Shown here in pieces: positions 17,001 through 25,470 of a DNA stretch of 64,000 nucleotides (position 1 is the first letter of the stretch; the number at the start of each line of letters is the position of its first letter). The stretch covers positions 18,972 through 82,971 of the forward strand of contig DASVQC010000103.1 of NCBI GenBank assembly GCA_036389335.1. Reading direction: 5' to 3'. The notes below the pieces were generated by a model. That model worked only from the letters and a program-made list of their open reading frames with translations. It was not told the origin of the DNA and searched no databases. The position numbers and the translations under genes are program-made. The DNA is from JAIVGV01 sp036389335 (lineage in GTDB: Bacteria; Acidobacteriota; Blastocatellia; Pyrinomonadales; Pyrinomonadaceae).

Positions 17001-19692
17001 GGCGCTGACCGACGCGACCTCCGGCACGCCCAACGGCAACTGGTCGATGGGCTACACCTACGACGCCAATAGTAACCTCTACAAGCGCAAGGACGCACGC
17101 AACACAGTCACGACCTACGGTTACGACGACCTCAACCGGTTGATCCGCACCGACTACTCCGACGGCACGCCCTACACGCTCAACACCTACGACTTCGCCA
17201 CCAACGGGCGCGGCCTCTACTACGCCGACTACGAGAGCAGCACATCGGGGACGCTCAACTACGTCCTCTCGTATGACGCCGTCGGGAGACCGAAGACGCG
17301 CACGACCGGCTTCTACCTGAGCGGCACGGGCTGGGTCTGGGGCTTCGACAGCGCACGTAATTATGACTTGGCGGGCAACGTCACGTCCGAGACCTACCCC
17401 TCGGGCCACACGGTCAGCTACAACTACGACGCGGCGGGCCGCCTCGGCGACAACGGCGCGAACCCGGCCTTCTCCGGCAACCTCGGCGACGGCGCGCAGC
17501 GCACCTACTCGGCGGGCGTCTCCTACGACGAGGCAAGCCGCATGCGTGAGGAGCGGTTCGGCACCGCCACGCCGCTCTACCACAAGCTGCACTACAACGT
17601 GCGCGGGCAGCTCTTCGACGTGCGCCTCTCCTCGGTCGCGTGGACTTCGGCGAACGGCGAGTGGGACTGGAACCGCGGCGCGCTCCTGAACTACTACAGC
17701 CAAGCGGAGATCAACTCGCCGACGAACGAAGGGCACGGCCTCTCCGGCGTCGAGAACAACGGGAACCTCAAGCGCGCGAGCGTCTACGTCCCGACCGACC
17801 CGAACGCCTCCTACAGTGACGTGGGGGCGGGCTCATACTACGTGGCGCACGACGACTACTCGTACGACCCGCTGAACCGTCTCACGTCCGTCGGCGAGAC
17901 GAATAGTGTTGGTGCCGCCGTCTCGCAGTCCTACGACTACGACCGCTTCGGCAACCGCACCATCAACGCGGCGGGCACGTCCGCGGGCGTCAACAGCAAA
18001 CAGTTCACCGTAGACGCGGCGACGAACCGGCTGACGCACGCGGGGGTGGCTTACGACGACGCCGGGAACCTGACCTACGACACTTACTCGGACCCGCAGA
18101 GCGCGGGCGCGCGCACTTACGACGCCGAGAACCGGATGACGATGGCGTGGTCGGGCAACGCCGCCAGCGGCACCTACCAGACTCGGTACACCTACGACGC
18201 GGCGGGCAAGCGGACGCGGCGCGACCTGAACGGTCAGGTGACGTGGCAGGTCTACGGCTTCGGCGGTGAACTGATAGCGGAGTACGCGGGCGGTGGCGCG
18301 CCCTCGTCGCCGCAGAAGGAGTACGGCTACCGCGGGGGCGCGCTGCTGGTGACGGCGCAGGCGGGCGACCCCTCGGCGCAGCTCTCCTCGTTCGTCACCT
18401 CGTTCTACGCCTCCGTCCTGAGCCGCCAGCCGACGGGCGGCGAGCTGTCGTCGGGGGTCGCTTCGCTCGCGGCGGCGATGGGGCAGGGGCAGGCCGCCTT
18501 CTTCGACGCGGCCTCGCAGATGGGTCAGAACCTTTTCCTCTCGCAGGAGTACGCGAATCGCGGCAGGACTGACCACTGGTTCGTCTACGACCTCTACGTG
18601 GCGTTCTTAGGCAGGGAGCCGGACTCTGGGGGGTGGGCGGCGTGGGAGGCGGGCGTGCCGAGCCAAGGCAGGCCGGCGAATATCTACGGCTTCTCTTCGA
18701 GCGGCAACGGGGAGTGGGTGAATCGCTCGAACGCGCAGTACGCGGCGGCTGCGGCGGCGCAGGGGGGCGTCAACTGGATGGTGAGTGACCACCTCGGCAC
18801 GCCGCGCATGACGGTCGATCAGACGGGGAGTCTGGGCGGCGTCAAGCGGCACGATTATTTACCCTTCGGGGAAGAGATCGGCGCGGGGACGGGCGGGAGG
18901 ACGACAGGTCAAGGCTATGGGCAGATCGATAACGTGCGCCAACATTTCACCGGGAAAGAACGGGACAGTGAGACGGGGCTAGATTATTTCGGCGCAAGGT
19001 ATTATTCGAGTCCGATGGGGCGTTGGGTGTCCCCTGACTGGTCGGAAACCCCCGAGCCGGTCCCCTACGCGGATTTAGCCAATCCGCAAACACTTAACCT
19101 TTATGCTTATGTAAATAACAATCCGTTATTTACATCCGACGCGGACGGGCACGTCGCGCTCTTGCCGGAATGGCTGCAACGATGGATAAATGCGTCTCGG
19201 GGGTTGGGCTGGAAGACGGACGCCGAAATCGAGGCCGAACGAAGAGCGGCAGAGACGAAGAAAGCGCAGGACGCGTATAAGGCTGCGGAAGCACTCAGGA
19301 AGCTGGGGTTTGATCCGAATCAAATTTCCCGACTTAGTAATCAGCAAGTTATAGATTTCTATAACGCACTGCAAAGAGGAGAAACAAGTGTCGTCTCGGA
19401 CGGAAGAAAGATCGTACTTGATATTATCCCGGCGGCAGGCTCCAACAAACCTGAGCACTCGCTTCCCCCATCTGTACGGAATAAGCTGGGCAATCTTGTC
19501 AGTCGGGCGGAGGAGAAAGTTTCTGATGTGATTCGTTCGAGAGGCGGCAGCGGCGCTAATGTTAAAGAGGTCGGTCACTGGGCCGAAAAGACTTTGGCGG
19601 AAACAGCTCAGGCCGCCGCTAAAGGAGACAAGACGGCGGCGAAGGCGATTAAGATCGTCAAATCAGCCGGTCGTCTGGGTCAGAAGCATTAG
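14077..19692 (+). CDS. RHS/YD-repeat polymorphic-toxin-like protein with DUF4214 insert
   Basis: An 1871-residue exported protein. The signal peptide runs to about residue 47 (FIALAWCALFF...AAAQ). An N-terminal beta-rich region and many YD repeats follow (RYDYxxxGN-type units throughout 350-1420). A roughly 115-residue insert at about 1435-1550 has two FYxxxLxRxPxxxGxxxW-like units of DUF4214. The RHS core (FTGKERDSETGLDYFGARYY, 1625 onward) ends near GRWVSPDW. After it comes a roughly 180-residue C-terminal tip (about 1690-1871), rich in Lys/Ala, whose DNA is visibly more A/T-rich. In RHS proteins the shell encapsulates a toxic C-terminal domain; the tip here is not a toxin family I recognise. 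The next gene, 33 bp on, is a plausible immunity gene. Confidence 0.9.
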   Translation: MKPSRRPSPVTRVAPLSLTTVGQTGKFVFIALAWCALFFTPPRAAAQDERNPQSSVGNRARTDLRIDPVSHALQFQIPLGQYSGRAGADTPVVLNYSSKLWNVKYMSTIRCVDDPGSLYRAEYAKSSASGWTSTLDWFLWPQDLSLETYDPLTTRAASKGTNLRRIARIYVTLPDGSRHELRKDDDFHAAAEVITGLFYSVDGSRLVYDTTTHTLYLPDGSRYVTSYDPTTQTPTVVTSTDRNGNQLAYNYSTGQWADTLGRAFGLPLPTSGVGDAAGLVDHDTTYSVPGVGGSPLTYTLRWRHLSTAGVISEQETVQTLRYKGDHTTNCQNGTDNSGLFHSADGSYDGILKSNLFDPVVLYQIALPNGQAYTFKYDIYGEVSKVVYPTGGYERFAYGAAPMLSAQDSLGLYSQANRGVTDAWISPDGTAASEAHWSYEGFSTIAPDGTRTDRSVFTNQYDWSAYGFEDPRLGMIYDERTYAPSGAALRRRLTDYAVDGQVVQAGGYNMYKQRNPRPAKVVDILLDTGGNALAATTTSDYDADLNQTVVRRYDYASVAQATAQSGASSAMPLGTLVRTDETVYLVNDPSVAQGTRDGYRARNLIALPTVSRLHQGDATGPVVSETRVRYDETGLQAYGGAQGWGDPGAGARGNATTVSRWLDTSNTWLETRAEYDQFGNAWKSTDARGKVSQVEYSASYQYAYPTRTISAAPDASGQRGSATALESFTAYDLSTGLVTSTTDANGQTTSYQYNDPLNRLKQVTRPDGGRTTYTYVDAHQCGPYVESRTLLDASGRETDSWQFFDGLGRPYLSETYENQDANNPYIRVDTQYDALGRAWRVSNPYRSAGCGAPTNPPGRWTTTAYDALSRVKTVTTPDGAAANTSYSGNQVTVTDQAGKVRSSVSDALGRLASVTEAPGVTGYGFVTNYAYDAMGNLRRVDQGGQLRFFMYDSLSRLIRAKNPEQTGSIAADADFPALTDATSGTPNGNWSMGYTYDANSNLYKRKDARNTVTTYGYDDLNRLIRTDYSDGTPYTLNTYDFATNGRGLYYADYESSTSGTLNYVLSYDAVGRPKTRTTGFYLSGTGWVWGFDSARNYDLAGNVTSETYPSGHTVSYNYDAAGRLGDNGANPAFSGNLGDGAQRTYSAGVSYDEASRMREERFGTATPLYHKLHYNVRGQLFDVRLSSVAWTSANGEWDWNRGALLNYYSQAEINSPTNEGHGLSGVENNGNLKRASVYVPTDPNASYSDVGAGSYYVAHDDYSYDPLNRLTSVGETNSVGAAVSQSYDYDRFGNRTINAAGTSAGVNSKQFTVDAATNRLTHAGVAYDDAGNLTYDTYSDPQSAGARTYDAENRMTMAWSGNAASGTYQTRYTYDAAGKRTRRDLNGQVTWQVYGFGGELIAEYAGGGAPSSPQKEYGYRGGALLVTAQAGDPSAQLSSFVTSFYASVLSRQPTGGELSSGVASLAAAMGQGQAAFFDAASQMGQNLFLSQEYANRGRTDHWFVYDLYVAFLGREPDSGGWAAWEAGVPSQGRPANIYGFSSSGNGEWVNRSNAQYAAAAAAQGGVNWMVSDHLGTPRMTVDQTGSLGGVKRHDYLPFGEEIGAGTGGRTTGQGYGQIDNVRQHFTGKERDSETGLDYFGARYYSSPMGRWVSPDWSETPEPVPYADLANPQTLNLYAYVNNNPLFTSDADGHVALLPEWLQRWINASRGLGWKTDAEIEAERRAAETKKAQDAYKAAEALRKLGFDPNQISRLSNQQVIDFYNALQRGETSVVSDGRKIVLDIIPAAGSNKPEHSLPPSVRNKLGNLVSRAEEKVSDVIRSRGGSGANVKEVGHWAEKTLAETAQAAAKGDKTAAKAIKIVKSAGRLGQKH

Positions 19693-19725
19693 CGTACGGC
19701 CCGCCCAAGCACGAGGGGCATAACC

Positions 19726-20163
19726 ATGTCGGAAGAAACTCCACATCGGAATTTACACCCGGAACTACACCCGCTGCTATTGGAGTTCCACGAGGTCAAT
19801 GGGCATCCGCTGAGAGGGGTGTGGCGTGTCTACAAGGAGGGGAGCTTAGACAAAATCATACTTGGGTTTGATCGACACTCACTCGTGGTGGAAGCCGTGT
19901 CGGATGACGACACCATAGCCTTTCACCTCATCGACAATAACGATCGCGAGATGGACGGCTGGATAGACGCCGGTCATTCCGAGCCGTGGAGCGGGTTCAT
20001 CGGGGAGACGTTCGGCTGGGGTTGGATCACCATCAGCCAACAGGATGCTCTTGACGGCGTCCTCCTCAGCTTCGGCGGAATTACGCCACAGGTAATGCTG
20101 AACGTGATGGCATCTTCGATCGAGGAGAGCATCATCCATCAGCTTGCCGATAAGAGTGGGTAA
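19726..20163 (+). CDS. Putative immunity protein for the RHS toxin tip
   Basis: A 145-residue acidic cytoplasmic protein without a signal peptide, starting 33 bp after the RHS stop with a GAGGGG box 7 nt before the ATG. Segments such as FGWGWITISQQDALDGVLLS and VMASSIEE resemble small immunity-associated proteins of the DUF6334 kind, from memory only. A small acidic ORF directly behind a lower-GC RHS tip is the standard toxin-immunity arrangement, so the function is inferred mainly from position. Lower G/C at third positions matches the RHS tip and suggests both were acquired together. The next gene is convergent on the minus strand. Confidence 0.65.
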   Translation: MSEETPHRNLHPELHPLLLEFHEVNGHPLRGVWRVYKEGSLDKIILGFDRHSLVVEAVSDDDTIAFHLIDNNDREMDGWIDAGHSEPWSGFIGETFGWGWITISQQDALDGVLLSFGGITPQVMLNVMASSIEESIIHQLADKSG

Positions 20164-20276
20164 CGTCGCGGCATAATTAATGGCTATACCCTCTCTCGAC
20201 ACTCCCCCGCGCCCCCCGCTGCCTCTCTGCGGAGCATGCCTTACTATAATGAGCGGGCCTGCAAAAGTTGATACAA

Positions 20277-21833
20277 CTATTGCCGGGCGGGAGTCGGGCG
20301 GCGCGGCTTTCTCGGCGTCGAGCCGTTTCGATCTCGCATCATCTCGGTCAAAACTTTATCCAGTTTCCCGACGCCGCGCTTGATCTGTTTTTTGTCGAAC
20401 GCGGCGTAGCCGAAGACCAGCCCGCTGCGCGGGTATTTGTTGATGCTGGACTCGGAGACGGGCTGGAATCTGACATTGTGCAGGGCGGCTTTTCGCGCCG
20501 CTTCCTGATCGTCGAGGCGATCGGGCAGCCAGCCCACGAGATGCATGCCTGCGTCGTCGGCCTTCATCTCCACCAGCCCGCCTAAATTTCGCTTAACCTC
20601 TTCGACTAAAATCTGCTGCCTCTCTTCATAAAGCGCACGCATCCTGCGGACGTGGCGGGCGAAATGACCTTCGGCGATAAACTCGGCCAGTACGGCCTGA
20701 TTAATCAGCGGCGATTGCGCCCCGCTTAAAATCCGCCCGCCGGTGAAAACGTCCACCAAATCCGGCGGCACCACGAGGCAGCCGAGTTTCAGAGTGGGGA
20801 AAATCGTTTTGCTGAACGTGCCGACGTACAGCACTCGCCCTCCCTCGTCGAGACCTTGCAGGGAAGCGAGCGGGCGTCCGCTATAGCGGTACTCGCTATC
20901 GTAATCGTCCTCGATAATCCACGCGCCCGCCGCACGCGCCGCTTCGATCAGCGACAGACGCCGCGCCAGACTCATCGTCACGCCGAGCGGGTATTGGTGC
21001 GAAGGGGTGACGTAAATGAGTTTCGGCTTTTTGCCCCGCCCGCGTGCCGCCTTTAAATTCAGCCCGTCCCCGTCGACCGGGACGGGAATTATCTTGGCCC
21101 TTGAGAGCGCGAATAAGTTTCGCGCGCTCGCGTAACCCGGGTCTTCCATCCAAACCTCGTCGTCCGGATCGAGGAAAACCGCCGCGATTAAAGCGAGCGC
21201 CTGCTGGGTGCCGGCGGTGATGATAATTTGCTCCGGCTCGCAGGCGACGCCGCGGGCGGATTTTAAGTGCGCGGCGAGCGTTTCCCGCAAGGGGCGAAAA
21301 CCCGCCAGATCGCCGTTCAGGAGAGCCGCCGATGGCGCTTGACGGTGCTGGCGCGCGGCGATTCTCGCCCAGGTGTCGAAGGGGAAAAAATCAACCGCGG
21401 TCAGGCCGTTTTGAAACGGGATGAATCTGGTCTCTTCGTGTTCGAGCAAAACGTCGGCGAAGCCACGGGCCATTAGCTTTCCCTGTTTGGAAAGGTTCAG
21501 CTCGCGCGAAAATGCGGCTGTCTTCACGGCGCGCGGCTTCGGCGTCTGCATCAATTCTTCCGGCAGCACGCTGGCGACGAACGTCCCCGCGCCGATCCGG
21601 CCTCCCAAGTAGCCTTCGGCGAAGAGCTGGTCGTAGGCGTTAACGACCGTCATCCGCGAAATGCCGAGCTGCCGCGCCAGAGCGCGCGAAGACGGGAGAC
21701 GTGATTTTGCCGGAAGCTCGCCGCTCAAAATCGCCAGCCGCAGCCTTTCGTAAATCTGGCGGTAGAGCGGCGTCTGCGAGACCGTTCGGTCGCACAGGTT
21801 AACGAACGGGAATGCGGGGCTCTGGTTTTTCAT
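20277..21833 (-). CDS. MocR-family GntR/aminotransferase regulator
   Basis: A 518-residue regulator. An N-terminal GntR winged helix (about 20-85; PLYRQIYERLRLAIL, SRALARQLGISRMTVVNAY) is fused to a fold-type-I PLP aminotransferase domain. The PLP lysine is in GTFSKTIFPTLKLG, the cofactor-contacting Asp is in the ...EDDYDSEYRY region, and IITAGTQQALALI is the phosphate-cup helix. The ATG at 21833 has AAGGAG 6 nt upstream; the frame is open to 21881 without a better start. MocR proteins usually control a divergent gene of vitamin B6 or amine metabolism. Here the divergent DNA carries a perfect inverted repeat and the remnant of a pyridoxamine-oxidase-family gene (see 21853-22135), so the regulator may now act only on itself. 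Confidence 0.92.
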   Translation of the reverse strand: MKNQSPAFPFVNLCDRTVSQTPLYRQIYERLRLAILSGELPAKSRLPSSRALARQLGISRMTVVNAYDQLFAEGYLGGRIGAGTFVASVLPEELMQTPKPRAVKTAAFSRELNLSKQGKLMARGFADVLLEHEETRFIPFQNGLTAVDFFPFDTWARIAARQHRQAPSAALLNGDLAGFRPLRETLAAHLKSARGVACEPEQIIITAGTQQALALIAAVFLDPDDEVWMEDPGYASARNLFALSRAKIIPVPVDGDGLNLKAARGRGKKPKLIYVTPSHQYPLGVTMSLARRLSLIEAARAAGAWIIEDDYDSEYRYSGRPLASLQGLDEGGRVLYVGTFSKTIFPTLKLGCLVVPPDLVDVFTGGRILSGAQSPLINQAVLAEFIAEGHFARHVRRMRALYEERQQILVEEVKRNLGGLVEMKADDAGMHLVGWLPDRLDDQEAARKAALHNVRFQPVSESSINKYPRSGLVFGYAAFDKKQIKRGVGKLDKVLTEMMRDRNGSTPRKPRRPTPARQ

Positions 21834-21852
21834 TTTCGTCTCCTTATAGCAT

Positions 21853-21910
21853 ACCGAATTGGCATGGCAAAAGGCTTCCAAATAAAGAGTGTGAGTTATG
21901 CCAATTCGGT
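21853..21910. promoter_or_regulatory. MocR operator, perfect 13-bp inverted repeat
   Basis: ACCGAATTGGCAT (21853-21865) is repeated exactly in reverse complement as ATGCCAATTCGGT (21898-21910), 45 bp centre to centre, just upstream of the MocR start. MocR dimers bind two widely spaced sites and bend the DNA, so this is a strong candidate operator. The left site is about 20 bp from the ATG, a position able to block transcription or initiation of the regulator gene itself. Confidence 0.7.
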
Positions 21911-22135
21911 TTGTTGGAAGATTGGAAAAACCCCCGCGTCTTCACCGCACGCGTGAGTCCCGCCCGCCGGGCCGAAGCCCGGCTGCCCCGCGCGAACGAA
22001 CTAAAAGTTACGACGGCGGACGCGCTCCCGCCCGAAGAGGCGTCGGCGAAAATCCGCGCCGGGGGCCCTGCGGGCGGTAAGGAAGATTATGGGGCGGAGG
22101 TCTTCGGAGGGCCGGGAGTGAGGTGGAAAACTTGA
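21911..22135 (+). pseudogene. C-terminal remnant of a pyridoxamine 5'-phosphate oxidase-family gene
   Basis: The plus-strand frame ending at TGA 22133-22135 encodes about 74 residues whose second half reads ELKVTTADALPPEEASAKI, then RAGGP...KEDYGAEVFGG. This closely resembles the C-terminus of pyridoxamine-5'-phosphate-oxidase-family (NimA-like) flavoproteins, which typically end 'EASAKIRTGPP..DEEDYALPVWAG'. The N-terminal flavin-binding part and a start codon are missing. The operator half-site at 21898-21910 abuts the fragment directly, so a deletion seems to have removed the promoter, start and most of the gene. Such oxidases commonly sit divergent to a MocR gene, which supports the reading. 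Recalled by motif, not by search. Confidence 0.55.
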
Positions 22136-22228
22136 CGGGGGAGGGGAGGGATTCAGGTTTCGGCGTGACGTGTTTCGGCGCGCGGAGGCCCGCCGGGACC
22201 TACTCCGATCACGGACGCATCACGAATT

Positions 22229-23134
22229 CTATTTGGCCGGGGGCTTGGTCAATCCCTGCGCTTCCAGCCAGTAGTAAAATTCGTCGATCCAGTGATCGCT
22301 TGAGGTTCCCTGCTTTCGTACGCCGAAGCCGTGCCCGCCCGCGCTGAAAATGTGAACTTCCGGTTTGTTGCCCGCGGCTTTTAAGGAGTCATAAAACCTA
22401 TTCACGGCCCTGCCTGCCAAGTCGTCGTCCTGCGCCCAAGCTAAAAAGATGGGCGGCAGTTTTGCGGGGATGTCCGGCATCACGCCGAACGGCGCGCCGT
22501 AGATCGGCGCGGCAAAGTTCGGGCGCGCGGCGGCGTCCTTCTGGAGCAGAGCCCCGCTCGCCACCATCCCGCCGGCGGAGAAACCCATGAAGCCGACCCG
22601 GTCGGGAGAGACGCCCCACTCGGCGGCGTGCTGCCGGACTACCTTGAGGGCCTGAATCCCGTCGGCGATGCCGTACTTACACGCCTCGTCCATGTCAATA
22701 TTCTTCGGAGCGCCTTCCTCAAGCTTTTCTATGATCCGGTACTTAAGCACGAAAGCGGCGATCCCTTTGCTTTGAAGCCAGAGCGCCGCGTCGCCCTCCT
22801 GCGTGATGGCGAGCGCCACACAATACCCGCCGGGAGCGATGATCACGCCGGTGCCCGTGGCCTTGCTCGGTTCCGGCAGGTAAGCCGTCAGAGTCGGGGT
22901 CACCACGTTTAAGACCACGGTTCCGACGGGGGTGTTCTCTATTACCTTCTCCTTACGCGTCCAAGTCTCGGAGCCGGGGGCCACGCCGGGCCAGATATTC
23001 ACCGTCTGCGGGGCGGGAGGTTTCTGCGCGCCGGTCGCGCTCTGCGGCGGCGGCGAAGATTGACAGAAAACACCCGAGATAAATACCAACTGATAAAAAA
23101 CAGTTGTCAGCAGCGTCCTTGATGTTTTTTTCAT
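22229..23134 (-). CDS. Exported alpha/beta-hydrolase, acetyl-esterase type
   Basis: A 301-residue secreted esterase. The signal peptide is MKKTSRTLL...GVFCQ. The oxyanion region is IIAPGGYC, the nucleophile elbow is GFSAGG, the acid lies in AWAQDDDL and the catalytic His is in GGHGFGV near the C-terminus, as in BD-FAE/acetyl-xylan-esterase-like enzymes. The ATG at 23134 begins a clean signal peptide; a longer frame opens at 23191. It may remove acetyl groups from polysaccharides, but no glycan genes are adjacent. It is transcribed toward the MocR gene, with the truncated oxidase remnant between them. Confidence 0.85.
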   Translation of the reverse strand: MKKTSRTLLTTVFYQLVFISGVFCQSSPPPQSATGAQKPPAPQTVNIWPGVAPGSETWTRKEKVIENTPVGTVVLNVVTPTLTAYLPEPSKATGTGVIIAPGGYCVALAITQEGDAALWLQSKGIAAFVLKYRIIEKLEEGAPKNIDMDEACKYGIADGIQALKVVRQHAAEWGVSPDRVGFMGFSAGGMVASGALLQKDAAARPNFAAPIYGAPFGVMPDIPAKLPPIFLAWAQDDDLAGRAVNRFYDSLKAAGNKPEVHIFSAGGHGFGVRKQGTSSDHWIDEFYYWLEAQGLTKPPAK

Positions 23135-23410
23135 TTTGTTTGATATTTTCTCTTCGGGCGTTTCGAGGCCGCGAGAAAAATGAGCGCGCACGTTGCCGCA
23201 GATCGTGAAGATAAAATTTCAGTTAAAAGAATGCAAGGGCCGGTTTTTATCAAAAGCCGCAGTCCAGTTTCGCGGGCGGAGTAATATTGAAGACGACGAG
23301 TAGGCTTTTACAAACTCACGAAAGCGGTCTGATCTTAAAGTCCCAAAGTGGCACTTGCGCGCACACTCCTTTGGGCTAGGATCGGCTTCTAGCCTTTCGG
23401 GGGGATGAGC

Positions 23411-24262
23411 ATGAAGGTATCCGGATTGTTTGCGGCCCTGTTGATGTTGGCGGTCGGTTCGGCGGATCGGGTTTCGGCGCAGGAGACGAAAGTCAGGTGG
23501 TTCGGGCACGCGGCTTTCTCGATCACCACGCCCGGCGGGAAGGTGTTGCTGATCGACCCGTGGCTGAAAAACCCTTCCAACCCCGAGGCGAAAGACGGCA
23601 AAGACCCGCTGGCCTCCGTCCCGAAAGTCGACTACATCCTCATCACGCACGGGCACCGCGATCACGTCGGCGACGCGGTCGAGATAGCCAGAAAGACGGG
23701 GGCGGTACTCGTCTGCAATCCCGAGCTGGCGGGCAATTTAGTTAAGCTGGCCGACTTCCCCGGCAAGCAGGCCGAGACGGACGCGATCATGGGGATCGGC
23801 GGCGAGATCAAGATCGCCGGCGGCGAGGTGACGGTCGCGATGACCCCGGCTGTCCATTCGAGCAGCGTTTTCAATCCCAAGGCAGGCGCGACCGAGGCCG
23901 AGAGAGCCTACGGCGGAAACCCCGCCGGGTTCGTCCTGATCGTCAAGGACGGGCCGACCATCTACCACTCCGGCGACACGGCGTACTTCAAAGACATGGA
24001 GACCATCGGCGAGGAATACGAAGTCGATCTGGCGCTGCTCAACGTCGGCGGCCATTTCGGGATGGAGCCGCGCATGGCGGCGAGGGCGGCGGCAGCCGTC
24101 CGCGCCAAGCTCGCCGTCCCGCAGCACTACGCCACGTTCCCCGGCATCGCCGAAAACGCCGACGCATTCGCCGCCGAGCTGAAGAGGCTGAAGATACCTT
24201 TCTACGAGATGAAGCCCGGCGAGATCATTTCGTTCCGCGGCAAACGAATGATCCGAAAATAA
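23411..24262 (+). CDS. Exported metallo-beta-lactamase-fold hydrolase (UPF0173-like)
   Basis: A 283-residue metal-dependent hydrolase. The signal peptide runs to about residue 24 (LFAALLMLAVG...VSAQ). The metal motif is THGHRDH, with further ligands in TPAVHSS, YHSGDTAY and PQHYATFP. The layout matches the UPF0173/UlaG-like branch rather than true beta-lactamases. Most UPF0173 members are cytoplasmic; an exported form is less usual. Of two in-frame ATGs (23405, 23411), the second has a G-run about 6 nt upstream and is preferred. It is divergent from the esterase across about 275 bp that include an imperfect inverted repeat (CCCAAAG 23342-23348 / CTTTGGG 23369-23375). Confidence 0.85.
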   Translation: MKVSGLFAALLMLAVGSADRVSAQETKVRWFGHAAFSITTPGGKVLLIDPWLKNPSNPEAKDGKDPLASVPKVDYILITHGHRDHVGDAVEIARKTGAVLVCNPELAGNLVKLADFPGKQAETDAIMGIGGEIKIAGGEVTVAMTPAVHSSSVFNPKAGATEAERAYGGNPAGFVLIVKDGPTIYHSGDTAYFKDMETIGEEYEVDLALLNVGGHFGMEPRMAARAAAAVRAKLAVPQHYATFPGIAENADAFAAELKRLKIPFYEMKPGEIISFRGKRMIRK

Positions 24263-24400
24263 AGACGCGGCGCGCGGCCCGCCGAGCCGGGGCGTCATTA
24301 GCCCGCCCTTCGTGCGCGGGCTTGAAGGCCCGTCCCGTTTGCGCCCGACGCGCCCGATCCGAACGCCGCGGCGGCTCACCTTTGCGAGCCGGTGTGAAAT

Positions 24401-25243
24401 ATGCAGATGATCAGGAAATTATTCGCCCTGTGTTTTGCTCTGGCGTGCGCGGCGTCGGCGAACGGTCAGGCCCGCGCGTCTGCGGACGCCAAGGCGGCGC
24501 CGCTGGTCATCGGCGAGACGTTCACCGTCGAGTCAAAGGCCCTGAATGAAACGCGGCGCATCAACGTCTACGCGCCGCCGGGCTACGCCGAGTCTGCGAG
24601 CGCGCGGCTGCCTGTGCTGTACATGCCGGACGGCGGCATCGCCGAAGACTTTTTGCACGTGGCGGGTCTCGTGCAGGTCTCGGCGGGCAACGGGACGATG
24701 CGACCGTTCCTCCTCGTGGGCATCGAGAACACCGAGCGCCGGCGCGACATGACCGGCCCGACCGAAAACGAGAACGATAAAAAGATCGCGCGGCGCGTGG
24801 GCGGCTCCGCGGCGTTCAGGAAGTTCATCCGCGATGAGCTGATGCCGCAGGTGAAGTCGCGCTACCGCACGACCGACGAGACGGCGATTGTGGGCGAGTC
24901 GCTCGCGGGGTTGTTCGTGGTCGAGACTTTTCTGCTCGAACCCGACCTGTTCGACACCTATATCGCTTTCGACCCCAGCCTCTGGTGGAACGATCACAAA
25001 CTGGTCGACGGCGCTGCCGGGCGGCTGCGCGCGCGCCCGAAGCTGGAGAAGACGCTGTACTTTGCCAGCAGCGGCGACGCCGGGGACGCCATGCAGCGGT
25101 TCGCGGACGTGCTCGGCAAGGATGCGCCCCCCGGCCTGCGTTGGCATTACGAGAAGATGCCGGAAGAAAAACATTCGACGATCTACCACCCGGCGGCGCT
25201 TAAAGCTTTCCGCGCCCTGTTCACGCCGCCCGCGAGTAAGTAG
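24401..25243 (+). CDS. Exported esterase, siderophore-esterase-like alpha/beta hydrolase
   Basis: A 280-residue secreted serine hydrolase of the 'putative esterase' (Fes/IroE, esterase D) family. The signal peptide is about residues 1-22. The mature enzyme opens with RRINVYAPPGY and VLYMPDGG. The nucleophile is in GESLAG and the C-terminal His is in EEKHSTIYHPA. IroE-like members hydrolyse enterobactin-type esters, but close relatives act on other esters, so the substrate is open. No siderophore transport gene is nearby. The region between this gene and the preceding hydrolase (24263-24400) holds a 7-bp hairpin (24300-24322). Confidence 0.82.
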   Translation: MQMIRKLFALCFALACAASANGQARASADAKAAPLVIGETFTVESKALNETRRINVYAPPGYAESASARLPVLYMPDGGIAEDFLHVAGLVQVSAGNGTMRPFLLVGIENTERRRDMTGPTENENDKKIARRVGGSAAFRKFIRDELMPQVKSRYRTTDETAIVGESLAGLFVVETFLLEPDLFDTYIAFDPSLWWNDHKLVDGAAGRLRARPKLEKTLYFASSGDAGDAMQRFADVLGKDAPPGLRWHYEKMPEEKHSTIYHPAALKAFRALFTPPASK

Positions 25244-25470
25244 TGGAAAATCGCCGCCCGCCGGCCCCGAAGATCAATTCGCCGCCCGCCGCGCAGTACC
25301 CATCACTCCGCCAGCCCGATAGTTGACCGGCACTCAAGCAGGCCGGCCATCGGCCTCGCCGTCCGCCTGTTAGCCCTGCCCTGACGGGTTTAACCGCCGT
25401 GGCCGAGGTCAGCGCCCGGCCCGCCTTTCGAAGATTCTTCACGACCCCGGCGCGCCGCCGTAAATGTACC

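Noticed and set aside
21812..22080. Small genes in other plus-strand frames of the MocR upstream region
   Set aside because: They run through the operator and lack ribosome sites. Only the frame ending at 22135 shows family-like residues.
23411..24262. Beta-lactamase resistance gene
   Set aside because: The metal motif and its surroundings fit UPF0173/UlaG-like hydrolases, not the B1-B3 lactamases.
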